From assembly GCF_902712855.1 (NCBI RefSeq), contig NZ_LR743507.1, positions 2,590,001-2,654,000 on the forward strand: a DNA stretch of 64,000 nt, read 5' to 3'. Every line of letters starts with the position of its first letter. Position 1 is the stretch's first letter. Below, piece by piece: positions 19,106 to 28,181 of the stretch. This DNA comes from Variovorax paradoxus. Lineage in GTDB: Bacteria > Pseudomonadota > Gammaproteobacteria > Burkholderiales > Burkholderiaceae_C. The position numbers and the translations under genes were made by a program. The notes under the pieces were generated by a model. That model was not told the DNA's origin. It worked only from the letters and a program-made list of their open reading frames with translations, and ran no database searches.

Positions 19106-20401
19106 TCATTTCACGACCATGAACAGGCTTGGCAGCCAAGTGGAGAAGGCAGGAACGAATGTGACCACGCCCAGCGCAAAGATCAAGGCTCCGTAGAACG
19201 GCCAGATCGTGCGCATCACCGTGCCCACCGACACCCCGCCGATCGCGCAGCCGACGAACTGGGTGGTGCCCACGGGCGGCGTGTTCAGGCCGAGCGCGCA
19301 ATTGATCAGCATCACGATGCCGAACTGCACCGACGTCATGCCGTACTGCTGCGCGATGGGCAGGAAGATCGGCGTGCACAGCAGGATGGTGGCTGCCATG
19401 TCCAGGAACGTGCCCAGCACGAACAGGATGATGTTGATGAGCAGGAAGATCATCCACGGCGTGGTCGTCACCTGCGACAGCATCTGGCCGGTGAGCTCGG
19501 CCACGCCGTACAGGCTGATGAGATAGCCGAAGGTGCTCGAGATGCCGATCAGCAGCAGGATCACGCCGGTCGTGCGCACCGCCTTCGAGGCCGCCTTGAT
19601 GAAGTGCTCCCACTTCAGCGTGCGGTACACGAAGATCGTGAGCGCCAGCGCATACAGCACCGCCACCGCCGCCGATTCGGTCGCGGTGAACACGCCCGAC
19701 AGGATGCCGCCGAGGATGAGCACCACGATGAACAGGCCCGGCAGCGCCGCTGCGAAGGAGCGCGCCACGATGGACCAGCCCGGGAAGCTGCCCGCGGGAT
19801 AGCCGCGCTTCACCGCCACCAGGTAGGCCGCCGCCAGGTTGCTGATGGTCAGCACCGCCGCCGGCAGCAGCGCCGCCAGGATCAGCGCCGCGATCGACAC
19901 CTTGCCGCCTGCAGCCAGCGAATAGATGATCAGGTTGTGGCTGGTCGGCATCAGCGCGCCCACCAGGGCCGCGTGGGTCGTCACGTTGACCGCGTAGTCG
20001 GCGTGATAGCCCTCCTTCTTCATCATCGGGATCATCACGGCGCCCATGGCCGAGACGTCCGCCACGGGCGAGCCCGAGACGCCGCCGAACAGCGTGCACG
20101 CCACCACGTTCGACATGCCGAGTCCGCCGCGCACGTGGCCCACGAGGTCGCGCGCCAGGTTGACGATGCGGTCCGCGATGCCGCCGTAGAGCATCAGCTC
20201 GCCCGCGAAGATGAAGAACGGAATCGCCAGGAACGAGAAGATGCCCATGCCCGAGGTCATCTGCTGGAAGCCGACCGCCAGCGGCAGGCCTTCATAGAGC
20301 AGTGTGGCCAGGGCCGACAGGCCGATGGAAAAAGCCACCGGCACGCCCAGCAAAAGGAAGAGCGTGAACGAGAGGCAGAGAATCAACAGGGGAATGGTCA
20401 T
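19106..20401 (-). CDS. TRAP transporter large permease DctM
   Basis: The 431-residue, highly hydrophobic protein has the DctM pattern: LGVPVAFSIGLSALATLL, FVGCAIGGVSVGTVMRTIWPFY near the end, and the re-entrant loop ALVGALMPTSHNLIIYSLAAGGKVSI. It is the Na+-coupled channel subunit of a tripartite TRAP transporter whose DctQ and DctP genes are immediately upstream. Given the flanking garD, lactonase and udh genes, the cargo is most likely a hexuronate or aldarate. A hairpin repeat separates it from dctQ. Confidence 0.95.
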   Translation of the reverse strand: MTIPLLILCLSFTLFLLLGVPVAFSIGLSALATLLYEGLPLAVGFQQMTSGMGIFSFLAIPFFIFAGELMLYGGIADRIVNLARDLVGHVRGGLGMSNVVACTLFGGVSGSPVADVSAMGAVMIPMMKKEGYHADYAVNVTTHAALVGALMPTSHNLIIYSLAAGGKVSIAALILAALLPAAVLTISNLAAAYLVAVKRGYPAGSFPGWSIVARSFAAALPGLFIVVLILGGILSGVFTATESAAVAVLYALALTIFVYRTLKWEHFIKAASKAVRTTGVILLLIGISSTFGYLISLYGVAELTGQMLSQVTTTPWMIFLLINIILFVLGTFLDMAATILLCTPIFLPIAQQYGMTSVQFGIVMLINCALGLNTPPVGTTQFVGCAIGGVSVGTVMRTIWPFYGALIFALGVVTFVPAFSTWLPSLFMVVK

Positions 20402-20446
20402 GATCTGGCCGCCTCGCCTTGAATGGGGTCGCTATGGACTGTTCGG

Positions 20447-20540
20447 GGAATGCCGCGGAACCGGCTTTGCCGGGCCGCAGGCATTGCCCCCTGCGAGAGG
20501 GATGGAGAGGCGGCACGAAGTGCACGAAGCATGGGGGTGT
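20447..20540 (-). repeat. 3'-UTR hairpin repeat with covarying outer stem
   Basis: It lies between dctQ and dctM, just after the dctQ stop on the minus strand. The outer arms read AATGCC and GGCATT instead of AACACC and GGTGTT: two positions changed together on both strands with pairing preserved. Confidence 0.9.
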
Positions 20541-20546
20541 GCACGT

Positions 20547-21035
20547 TCAACCCCAGGCCGGTTCGACTTCGCGGCCCTGTGCGAGCGCGATGATGTGTTC
20601 GATGGAGAAGAGCACGATCAGCACGCCCGAGACGGCGGCCGGCACGTACTTCCAGCCCTCGGAGATCCACAGTGTCGGCAGCCGGTATTCCCAGACCGAA
20701 TCGGCCAGCTCCGCGCAGTTCCAGGCCATGGCCAGGCCGAAGAGCAGGATCAGCGCGTGGATCAGGTATTCCATCTTCAGGCGCAGCCAGTCGGGCGCGA
20801 GAACGAGGAACGACTCCAGGCCGATGTGGCCCGCGTCGCGCACGCCCACGGCCACGCCGAGCATGGTGACGTAGAGCACCAGCAGCAACGCCAGGCTTTC
20901 GGCCCAAGTGGGCGTGTTGTTGAGCACATAGCGGCCGAACACCTGCCAACTCACGGCGCAGATCACCGCGACGAGGCCGAGGATGCCCAACCACATGCAG
21001 GCACGGGCGAGCGTGCGGCAAAGTTTGGTGTACAT
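20547..21035 (-). CDS. TRAP transporter small permease DctQ
   Basis: This is a 162-residue protein with four predicted membrane segments. It has the DctQ core WQVFGRYVLNNTPTWAESLALLLVLYVTMLGVAVGVRDAGHIGLE. DctQ bridges the large permease to the binding protein. The start at 21035 (MYTKLCRTLARACMW) is chosen because the longer open frame begins inside a GC-rich intergenic repeat. It is preceded by dctP and followed by dctM. Confidence 0.92.
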   Translation of the reverse strand: MYTKLCRTLARACMWLGILGLVAVICAVSWQVFGRYVLNNTPTWAESLALLLVLYVTMLGVAVGVRDAGHIGLESFLVLAPDWLRLKMEYLIHALILLFGLAMAWNCAELADSVWEYRLPTLWISEGWKYVPAAVSGVLIVLFSIEHIIALAQGREVEPAWG

Positions 21036-21052
21036 GAAGGTTCTTCTCTGTC

Positions 21053-21175
21053 TTACTCCCTCCCCTCTGGGGGAGGGTTGGGGTGGGGGCACCGGGCGGT
21101 GTAACGCCCGCAGGCGGTGGATGCGCCGCTTGCCCCCATCCCTGCCTTCCCCCAGAAGGGGGAAGGAGCCGATCC
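21053..21175 (-). repeat. Second type of intergenic palindromic element
   Basis: Immediately after the dctP stop, on the minus strand, CTTCCCCC pairs with GGGGGAAG. The block GGGATGGGGGCA then pairs with TGCCCCCACCCC across a loop of about 50 bp. A similar block (TGGGGGCAAGCGGC) recurs at 61.25 kb after another solute-binding-protein gene. It differs from the main 95-bp repeat. Confidence 0.65.
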
Positions 21176-21177
21176 GC

Positions 21178-22155
21178 TTACTTCGTGTCCTGCACGCGCT
21201 TCACGAGGTCTTTCAGCTTCGCGTCGGTGATGAACTTGTCGTACACCGGCTTCATCGCGGCCTGGAACGGGGCCTTGTCGACTTCGATGATCTCGGCGCC
21301 GCCGGCCTTCACCGTGGCCAGCGACTTCACTTCGCGCTCTTCCCACTGCTTGCGCATGTAGGGCACCGACTCCTTGGCGGCCTGGCGGATCCAGCCCTGC
21401 TCCTCGGCAGAGAGCTTGTCCCACACGCGTTTGGAGAACAGCAGCATCTCGGGGGCCATCGAGTGCTCGGTCTTGCTGTAGTACTTGGCCACTTCGAAGG
21501 CGCGCGCGCTTTCGTAGGTGGGGTAGTTGTTTTCGGCGGCGTCGATCAGGCCGGTCTTCAGGCCGGTGTAGACCTCGCCCATGGGCATCGGCGTGGCGTT
21601 GGCACCCATGGCCTCGAGCATCGACACCCACAGGTCGGACTGCTGCACGCGGACCTTCAGGCCCTTCATGTCGGCGAAGGTGCGCACCGGCTTCTTGGCC
21701 GTGAACATCGAGCGCGCGCCGCTGTCGTAGTAGGCCAGGCCGATGAAGCCCTGCTTCTCGCACGACTTCAGGATTTCTTCGCCGATCGGGCCGTCCAGCA
21801 CCTTGTGCAGATGGTCCACCGAGCGGAACAGGAAGGGCATGGTCGGCACCTGCGTCTCGGCACAGATGTTGTTCATGGGCGCGATGTTCACGCGCACCAT
21901 CTGCAGCGCGCCGATCTTGGTCTGCTCGATCGTGTCCTTCTCGCTGCCGAGCGAACTGTTGTTGAACACCTTGATGCTGTGCTTGCCGCCCGACAGCGCC
22001 TTCAGGCGCTCGCTCATGAACTTCACCGCGGTCACGGTGGGGTAGTCGTCGGGGTGGATGTCGGCCGAACGGAACTCGGTGGCGTGTGCAGCCAATGTGG
22101 TCAGCGCGGCTGCGGCGCACGCCGAAATTGCGATCAGTGTCTTCGTGAATTTCAT
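21178..22155 (-). CDS. TRAP transporter periplasmic binding protein DctP
   Basis: The 325-residue protein has a signal peptide MKFTKTLIAISACAAAALTTLAAHA. DctP motifs follow: FMSERLKALSGGKHSIKVFNNSSLGSEKDTIEQTKIGALQM, PFLFRSVDHLHKVLDG, the ligand Arg region GLKVRVQQSDLWVSMLEAMGANATPMPMGEVYTGLKTGLIDAAENN. The start at 22155 follows a GAGG site; an extra ATG three codons upstream and a 24-codon extension are less likely. It captures the cargo for the DctQM membrane pair. It is similar in layout to known uronate-binding DctPs, but the ligand is inferred from context. Confidence 0.94.
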   Translation of the reverse strand: MKFTKTLIAISACAAAALTTLAAHATEFRSADIHPDDYPTVTAVKFMSERLKALSGGKHSIKVFNNSSLGSEKDTIEQTKIGALQMVRVNIAPMNNICAETQVPTMPFLFRSVDHLHKVLDGPIGEEILKSCEKQGFIGLAYYDSGARSMFTAKKPVRTFADMKGLKVRVQQSDLWVSMLEAMGANATPMPMGEVYTGLKTGLIDAAENNYPTYESARAFEVAKYYSKTEHSMAPEMLLFSKRVWDKLSAEEQGWIRQAAKESVPYMRKQWEEREVKSLATVKAGGAEIIEVDKAPFQAAMKPVYDKFITDAKLKDLVKRVQDTK

Positions 22156-22192
22156 TTGTCTCATCCTCTGCTTTGGTGGTTGTCGAAAGTCT

Positions 22193-23089
22193 TCATGTGC
22201 CGAACGCGGTTTCGGGCACGCCCGCAATGCCGCTGCCGGGCCGCAGCGCGAACACGCCGCCGGCCAGCGGCTGGTCCGACAGGTCGATGCCGCCGGGCCG
22301 GATCGAGGTGACGAACAGGGTGTCGAGTCCCGCGCCGCCGAAGGCGCACATGGCGGGTTTCTTCACCGGCACCTCGAGGGAGCGGTCCAGGCGGCCATCG
22401 GGCGTGAAGCGGTGCACCAGCCCCGCGTCGTTGCCGCAGATCCAGTAGCAGCCGTCGGTGTCCATGGCCGCGCCGTCGGGGCGGCCGGGCAGGGGTTTCA
22501 TGTCGACGAACAGGCGGCGGTTGCCCGGAATGCCGCTGGCAGTGTCGTAGTCGAAGGCCCACACGGCCTGCACCGTGGGGTGCGAATCCGAGAGGTACAT
22601 CGTGCGGCCATCGGGGCTGAAGGCCAGGCCGTTGGGCACGATGAAGTCGTCCATGCGCAGGGCCGCGTCCGCGTCGCCCCTGCCGTAGCTGTAGAGGCGA
22701 CCGACGCGGGCGCCCGCCGCCATGTCCAGCAGGATGGTGCCGGCCCAGAAGCGGCCCTGCCGGTCGCACCGGCCGTCGTTGAAGCGCATGGCCGCGGCTG
22801 CGTGTTCAACAGGCGCCAGCGACGCGGCAGCGAGCGTGCCGTCGGCTTGCGGCTTCAGCGAGAACAGGCCGCTTTCCATGCCGGCGATCCATTCGCCCGG
22901 CATGTCGGCGCGCGGTGCGATGCAGGCGATCATCTCGTTCGCCGTCCATTGCGCATGACCTTCGCCCGCATGCCAGCGATTCAGCGTGCGGGCCGGAATG
23001 TCGACCCAGTACAGTGCCTGCTCGGCGGCATGCCACACCGGGCTTTCACCGGTGCCGTTGCGTGCGTCGAGAACGAGTTCGGCTTGCAT
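22193..23089 (-). CDS. SMP-30/gluconolactonase family lactonase
   Basis: The protein has 298 residues. SMP-30 metal-site motifs are visible: GESPVWHAAEQALYWVDIPA with the metal-binding Glu, RFNDGRCDRQGRFWAGTI with the conserved Asn-Asp, DFIVPNGLAFSPDGRTMYLSDS, and PDGAAMDTDGCYWI. No signal peptide is present, so it acts in the cytosol. Coming right after udh, it most likely hydrolyses the galactaro- or glucarolactone made by Udh to the open aldarate; this substrate is inferred. The start at 23089 matches the family N-terminus; the longer frame upstream overlaps udh. Confidence 0.92.
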   Translation of the reverse strand: MQAELVLDARNGTGESPVWHAAEQALYWVDIPARTLNRWHAGEGHAQWTANEMIACIAPRADMPGEWIAGMESGLFSLKPQADGTLAAASLAPVEHAAAAMRFNDGRCDRQGRFWAGTILLDMAAGARVGRLYSYGRGDADAALRMDDFIVPNGLAFSPDGRTMYLSDSHPTVQAVWAFDYDTASGIPGNRRLFVDMKPLPGRPDGAAMDTDGCYWICGNDAGLVHRFTPDGRLDRSLEVPVKKPAMCAFGGAGLDTLFVTSIRPGGIDLSDQPLAGGVFALRPGSGIAGVPETAFGT

Positions 23090-23103
23090 CGCGAGCGCCG
23101 TGC

Positions 23104-23916
23104 TCAATCGCCGAAGGGGCCCTGGGCCGTGAAGGCACCGCCCTGGTAGATGGCGTTCGGATCGGTCGGTGCCACCGGCGGCTGCTGTTCGACCTTGTCG
23201 CGGAACACCTCCGAGCCGTCCTGCGGCACGAAGCCCAGGTGGGCGGCGGCGCTGTTGTCCCACCACACGTCGCGGTTGTCGGACATGCCGTAGACCACCG
23301 TGTGCTTCACGTCGGGCGTGAACAGCGACTTCTCGATCAGCGTGGTGAGGTCGCGGTAGCTGAGCCAGGTGTGCATCATCCGGCGGTTGGCCGGCTCGGG
23401 GAACGACGAGCCGATGCGGATGCTCACCGTCTCGATGCCCCAGCGGTCGAAGTAGAACTGCGCCATGTCCTCGCCGAAGGACTTCGACAGGCCGTAGTAG
23501 CCGTCGGGCCGGCGCGCGGCGTGCGCGTCGATGTGCTCGCTCTGCTTGTAGAAGCCGATCACGTGGTTCGAGCTGGCGAACACCACGCGCTTCACGCCGT
23601 GGCGGCGCGCGGCCTCGTAGACGTTGAAGATGCCTTTGATGTTGGCCTCGAGGATTTCCTCGAAAGGCCGCTCCACCGACACGCCGCCCAGGTGGACGAT
23701 GGCGTCGCAGCCTTCCAGCAGTGCATGCACCGCTGCCTTGTCCGACAGGTCGCAGGGCACCACTTCCTCGCTCGCGTCGGCGGCCGGGGCCAGCGAAGCG
23801 ATGTCCGAGAGGCGCAGCACCTTCGCGTACGGCTTGAGCCTTTCGCGAAGCACCTTGCCGAGGCCGCCGGCCGCGCCTGTCAGAAGAAGCCGGTTGAGTT
23901 TCTTGTCGTCTTGCAT
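23104..23916 (-). CDS. udh: Uronate dehydrogenase
   Basis: The 270-residue extended-SDR protein strongly resembles known bacterial uronate dehydrogenases. Shared blocks are RLLLTGAAGGLGKVLRERLKPYAKVLR (NAD site at 13-20), DAIVHLGGVSVERPFEEILEANIKGIFNVYEAARRHGVKRVVFASSNHVIGFY, the catalytic YGLSKSFGED (Tyr141, Lys145), and VSIRIGSSFPEP. It oxidises D-galacturonate and D-glucuronate with NAD+ to aldarolactones, the first step of the oxidative hexuronate pathway. The lactonase gene follows 14 bp downstream, and the binding protein of an ABC transporter lies upstream across a repeat. Confidence 0.95.
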   Translation of the reverse strand: MQDDKKLNRLLLTGAAGGLGKVLRERLKPYAKVLRLSDIASLAPAADASEEVVPCDLSDKAAVHALLEGCDAIVHLGGVSVERPFEEILEANIKGIFNVYEAARRHGVKRVVFASSNHVIGFYKQSEHIDAHAARRPDGYYGLSKSFGEDMAQFYFDRWGIETVSIRIGSSFPEPANRRMMHTWLSYRDLTTLIEKSLFTPDVKHTVVYGMSDNRDVWWDNSAAAHLGFVPQDGSEVFRDKVEQQPPVAPTDPNAIYQGGAFTAQGPFGD

Positions 23917-23979
23917 CTATGCGTGTCCGTTCGGTTGTCAGTTCGGGTTGCGCCCCGCGATATCACTCGGCCTGTTCGT

Positions 23980-24072
23980 GAAACACCGCGGAACCGGCTT
24001 CGCCGGGCCGCAGGTGTTGCCCCCGGGCGGGGGAAGGAGAAGCGACACGCAGTGCGCGAAGCCTGGGGGCGT
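23980..24072 (-). repeat. 3'-UTR hairpin repeat, single copy
   Basis: It is directly after the stop of the ABC binding-protein gene on the minus strand and upstream of udh. It is a standard copy with GCGG/CCGC pairing. Confidence 0.9.
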
Positions 24073-24867
24073 TCAAAGCTTCGTGATGCGCTCGGGCAGG
24101 TCGCGCCCGTGGTACTTCTTGTAGATGGCGTTCAGCTTGCCGTTCTTCTGGTTCGTGACCACCCAGTTGTTGACCCATTCCTTGAGCTTGGGCTGCTCCT
24201 TGTTCAGCGCGATGCCGAGGTCGAAGTCCTTCTGCGAGAACTTGAGTTCCAGGTTCTTGGCCGGGGCCTGCTTGATCATTTCGCTGAGGTTCGACGGCGT
24301 GCTGGAGAACAGGTCGATCTGGCCCGTGACCATCGAGGTGATCAGCGTGGCGTCGTCCTCGTAGCGCACGATCTCGGCGCCCTTGGCCTGCTGCGTGGTG
24401 AGCGTGTCGTTCACGGTGGCGCGCGTGAGGCCGATGCGCTTGCCGTTCAGGTCGGCGTAGTCGGCCACCTTGATGCTCTTGGGGCCGCCCACGATGATGC
24501 TGATGACCGCGTAGGGCACGGAGAAGTCGACGACCTTCTCGCGCTCGGGCGTGATCGAGAGGTCGGCAATGACCAGGTCGGCGCGCTGGGCCTGCAGCGT
24601 GGGCACGCGGGCGGCGTTGGTGATCGACACGATCTCCAGCTTCACGCCCAGGTCCTTGGCCAGCTGCGTGGCGGTGTCCACGTCGGAGCCGGTCGGTTGC
24701 AGGTTGGCGTCGGCGAACGAGAACAGGGGCGTGCCCATGGCGATGGCCACGCGCACCTTGCCGGCCTTCTTGATGTCGTCGAGCTGGTCGGCCAGCGCGG
24801 CGTGTGCAAGGCCGCCTGCGAGGGCCAGTGCGATGCACGTGCGGGTGAAGAGGTTGCCGAGTTTCAT
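24073..24867 (-). CDS. ABC transporter substrate-binding protein (polar amino acid family)
   Basis: The protein has 264 residues with a signal peptide ending AHAALA. The type II binding-protein fold shows KAGKVRVAIAMGTPLFSFADANLQPTGSDVDTATQLAKDLGVKLEIVSI, a hinge DLVIADLSITPEREKVVDFSVPYAV and LNGKRIGLTRATVNDTLTTQQ. The Arg that grips the alpha-carboxylate of amino acids in this family appears displaced, so the ligand could be another small acid. A good AGGAGAT ribosome site precedes the ATG. It is followed by udh and preceded by its own ATPase and two permeases, all in the same orientation. Confidence 0.92.
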   Translation of the reverse strand: MKLGNLFTRTCIALALAGGLAHAALADQLDDIKKAGKVRVAIAMGTPLFSFADANLQPTGSDVDTATQLAKDLGVKLEIVSITNAARVPTLQAQRADLVIADLSITPEREKVVDFSVPYAVISIIVGGPKSIKVADYADLNGKRIGLTRATVNDTLTTQQAKGAEIVRYEDDATLITSMVTGQIDLFSSTPSNLSEMIKQAPAKNLELKFSQKDFDLGIALNKEQPKLKEWVNNWVVTNQKNGKLNAIYKKYHGRDLPERITKL

Positions 24868-24930
24868 GAATATCTCCTGGTGTAAGTTGGTATGGGAGGA
24901 ATTGCAGGTGAGGGGACCCGGGCTGCCTGC

Positions 24931-25642
<712 letters not shown>

Positions 25643-25659
<17 letters not shown>

Positions 25660-26299
25660 TGAGTTTGTTCTCCATCGCTTCGCTCCAACGCGACAGCGGA
25701 TAGCACAGGGCGAAATAGAAAGCACCGACCAGGAAGAAGACCAGGAAGGGCTGGAAGATGGTGTTGTTGATGATCTGGCCGGCTCGCGTGAGCTCGACGA
25801 AGCCGATCACCGAAGCCAGCGAAGTCATCTTGATGATCTGCACCAGGAAGCCGACCGTGGGCGGCAGCGACAGGCGCACGGCCTGCGGGATGATCACCAG
25901 CCGCAGCGTCTGCCAGCGCGAGAAGGCCAGGCACTCGGAGGCTTCCCATTGCGGCTTGGGCATGGCCTCGATGCAGCCGCGCCAGATGTCGCCGAGGTAG
26001 GCGCTGACGTAGATCATCATCGCGATGCCCGCCGCCACCAGCGAGGGCAGCGACAGGCCGTACACCGACAGGCCGAAGTACACGATGAACAGCAGGATCA
26101 GCAGCGGGATGCCCTGGATGCACTCGATGTAGACCACCGCGAACCAGCGCAGCCACGACCGCGGCGAGATGCGCGCGAGCATCAGCCCGAAGCCGCCGAT
26201 GGCACCCAGCACGAAGGCGACGGCCGAGAGCAGCAGCGTCCAGCCGATCGACTGCACCAGGTACATCAGGTGCGTGAATGTGAAGTGGCCGATGCTCAT
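25643..26299 (-). CDS. ABC transporter permease (His/Glu/Gln/Arg-type)
   Basis: The protein has 218 residues with five or so membrane spans. It carries the family EAA loop CIEAMPKPQWEASECLAFSRWQTLRLVIIPQAVRLSLPP and the C-terminal coupling region. It overlaps the next permease upstream by four bases (ATGA) and the ATPase downstream. It is one of a pair that makes the membrane channel. The start at 26299 gives a typical N-terminus; longer open frame upstream is the shadow of the other permease. Confidence 0.94.
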
Positions 26300-27057
26300 G
26301 CGGCGCTCCCGTGAACGGCAACGGTGGCGGCCGAGGCGTCGGCACCCGTGCCCGGCTGCACCTTGCCGGCCGCCGCGGCGGCGCGGCGGATGACGCGGCG
26401 GCGGCGGAACATGTACTCGCCCAGCGCCCACGTCACCAGCTTGATGAACAGCGACAGCACGAGGTACAGCGCCGCGACCACGATGTAGGTTTCGAGCGAG
26501 CGGAAGGTGTCCGACTGCACCGTGTTGGCGATGGCGGTGAGTTCCTCGGCGGAGATCTGCGAGGCCATGGCCGAGGCCTGCATCATCAGCAGGAACTGGC
26601 TCGTGAGGGCGGGGTACACGTTCTCGATGGACGGCTGCAGCATCACGTGCCACCCGATGCGCCACTTCGAGAGGCCCAGGCACTCGGCGGCCTCGATCTG
26701 CCCGCGCGGCACCGACTCGAGGCCGGCGCGGATGATTTCCGCGGCATAGGCCGCGATGTTGATGACCATCGCGAGCACGGCGGCCGCGAAGGTCGGCATG
26801 CGCACGCCGAAGCTGGCGAGGCCGAAGTACAGCAGGAAGATCTGCACCAGGAACGGCGTGTTGCGCACGATCTCGATGTAGATGGTGCAGGCGCGCGAGA
26901 GCGGCCGGATGTTGCTGCGCTTGGCGAAGGCCACCAGCGTGCCGACGCACACGCCGATCAGCACGGCCAGCGCGGTCATCTTGAGCGTCAGCCAGGCACC
27001 GTTCACGAAAACGGGCCAGTACGATGCCAACGGAGCGAAGTCGAGGGAATACTTCAT
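26296..27057 (-). CDS. ABC transporter permease, first gene of the leftward sugar-acid arm
   Basis: The protein has 253 residues. The permease core includes IYIEIVRNTPFLVQIFLLYFGLASFGVRMP and the EAA loop RAGLESVPRGQIEAAECLGLSKWRIGWHVMLQPSIENVYPAL. The last 35 residues are an Arg-rich then Ala/Gly-rich tail beyond the usual end. It is the promoter-proximal gene of the leftward arm, about 80 bp downstream of a candidate GntR operator. No strong Shine-Dalgarno sequence is evident before its ATG. Confidence 0.94.
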   Translation of the reverse strand: MKYSLDFAPLASYWPVFVNGAWLTLKMTALAVLIGVCVGTLVAFAKRSNIRPLSRACTIYIEIVRNTPFLVQIFLLYFGLASFGVRMPTFAAAVLAMVINIAAYAAEIIRAGLESVPRGQIEAAECLGLSKWRIGWHVMLQPSIENVYPALTSQFLLMMQASAMASQISAEELTAIANTVQSDTFRSLETYIVVAALYLVLSLFIKLVTWALGEYMFRRRRVIRRAAAAAGKVQPGTGADASAATVAVHGSAA

Positions 27058-27138
27058 GAGAGTGCCGTGCGGGAGCTCGGTGCCTCTTCAGAGGCGAAAG
27101 TCACCTGGTGGCGCGGCTTCCAGCGGTTTTGAGTGATA

Positions 27139-27160
27139 AGTTATCTGTTGTCGTACAACT
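27139..27160 (-). promoter_or_regulatory. Candidate GntR operator, leftward arm
   Basis: On the minus strand this reads AGTTGTACGA-N5-GATAACT. It matches the site at 28106-28127 at 19 of 22 positions. Within it GTTGT and ACAAC form a short dyad around three bases, a shape common for FadR-subfamily regulators. It lies between the GntR start and the divergent ABC permease gene, so it could control both. Confidence 0.7.
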
Positions 27161-27184
27161 AGTTTGGGGATTATCATCGTGACC

Positions 27185-28057
27185 ATGGTTCAGTCGATTG
27201 CGGGTAATCCCTTGGTATCAGAAGCCCCGGCAGAAGCTGCTGCGGGCGGCGGTGCCTTCGTGGGGCGCCCGCGCCAGCGAGCGCGCGGCCTGGCGCACGG
27301 GCTGGTGGAAGACCTGGGTGAGAAGATCCGCAACCAGTCGCTGCGGCCCGGCGACAAGCTGCCGACCGAGTCGGCCATCATGCAGGCCTATGGCGTGAGC
27401 CGCACCGTGGTGCGCGAGGCGCTGTCGAAGCTGCAGGCCGGCGGGCTGGTCGAGACGCTGCACGGCGTGGGCACCTTCGTGCTGCAGCCGCGCGCGAGCG
27501 GGGTGTTCCGACTCGATCCGGGCGAGATCGCCGCGTCCGTCGACGTGCTGGCCGTTCTCGAGCTGCGCATCAGCCTCGAGACCGAATCCGCGGGTCTGGC
27601 CGCGAGCCGCCGCACCGACGAGCAACTGGTTGCAATGCGCCACGCGCTCGACGACTTCGAGAAGAACGTGACTGTTGCGGGCGATACGGTCGGTCCTGAT
27701 TTCCGGTTCCACCTGCAGATCGCGCAGTCCACCGGCAACCCGTATTTCGCGGACATCATGCGGCACCTGGGCACCACGCTCATCCCGCGCACGCGCATCA
27801 GCGCCATCCGCAACCATGAGGGCGGCGGGGCGCCGTACCTGAGCCGCGTGAACCGCGAGCACGAAGAGATCTATGCAGCCATCGCGCGTCGCGACCCGGA
27901 GTCGGCGCGGGCCGCCATGCGCATCCACCTGACCAACAGCCGCGAGCGGCTTCGCATGGCGCAGGAAGCCGCACAGCAGAAGGCGAAGGCCGACGCTGCC
28001 GCCGGCGGGCAGGGCGCGCCTGCAGCCTCGTCGCCCGACAACACTCCCCAGCGCTGA
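27185..28057 (+). CDS. GntR/FadR-family transcriptional regulator of the sugar-acid island
   Basis: The protein is about 290 residues. A GntR winged helix spans roughly 40-105 (LVEDLGEKIRNQSLRPGDKLPTESAIMQAYGVSRTVVREALSKLQAGGLVETLHGVGTFV), followed by an FCD effector domain (ELRISLETESAGLAA, FRFHLQIAQSTGNPYFADIMRHL, VNREHEEIYAAIARRDPESARAAMRIHL) with metal-ligand-like Asp/His residues. The C-terminal 30 residues are low-complexity. The ATG at 27185 is preferred; GTG at 27179 or TTG at 27164 are possible. It sits between the two catabolic arms and is very likely their repressor, released by a uronate, aldarate or keto-acid; that is inferred. Confidence 0.93.
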   Translation: MVQSIAGNPLVSEAPAEAAAGGGAFVGRPRQRARGLAHGLVEDLGEKIRNQSLRPGDKLPTESAIMQAYGVSRTVVREALSKLQAGGLVETLHGVGTFVLQPRASGVFRLDPGEIAASVDVLAVLELRISLETESAGLAASRRTDEQLVAMRHALDDFEKNVTVAGDTVGPDFRFHLQIAQSTGNPYFADIMRHLGTTLIPRTRISAIRNHEGGGAPYLSRVNREHEEIYAAIARRDPESARAAMRIHLTNSRERLRMAQEAAQQKAKADAAAGGQGAPAASSPDNTPQR

Positions 28058-28105
28058 CTTTTCTTGCGTGATCCGGGTCGCCCCGGCTGGACAAGTTGTT
28101 TTTTG

Positions 28106-28127
28106 AGTTGTACGATGACTGATAACT
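28106..28127 (+). promoter_or_regulatory. Candidate GntR operator, rightward arm
   Basis: AGTTGTACGA-N5-GATAACT lies 54 bp before the first gene of the rightward arm, on the plus strand. The twin site at 27139 points leftward, so each copy points toward the arm it precedes. Confidence 0.7.
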
Positions 28128-28181
28128 CGTGCGGTGGTCCCGTCGCGAGGGCATGACGATCATCGAACAACTGGAGGCAGC

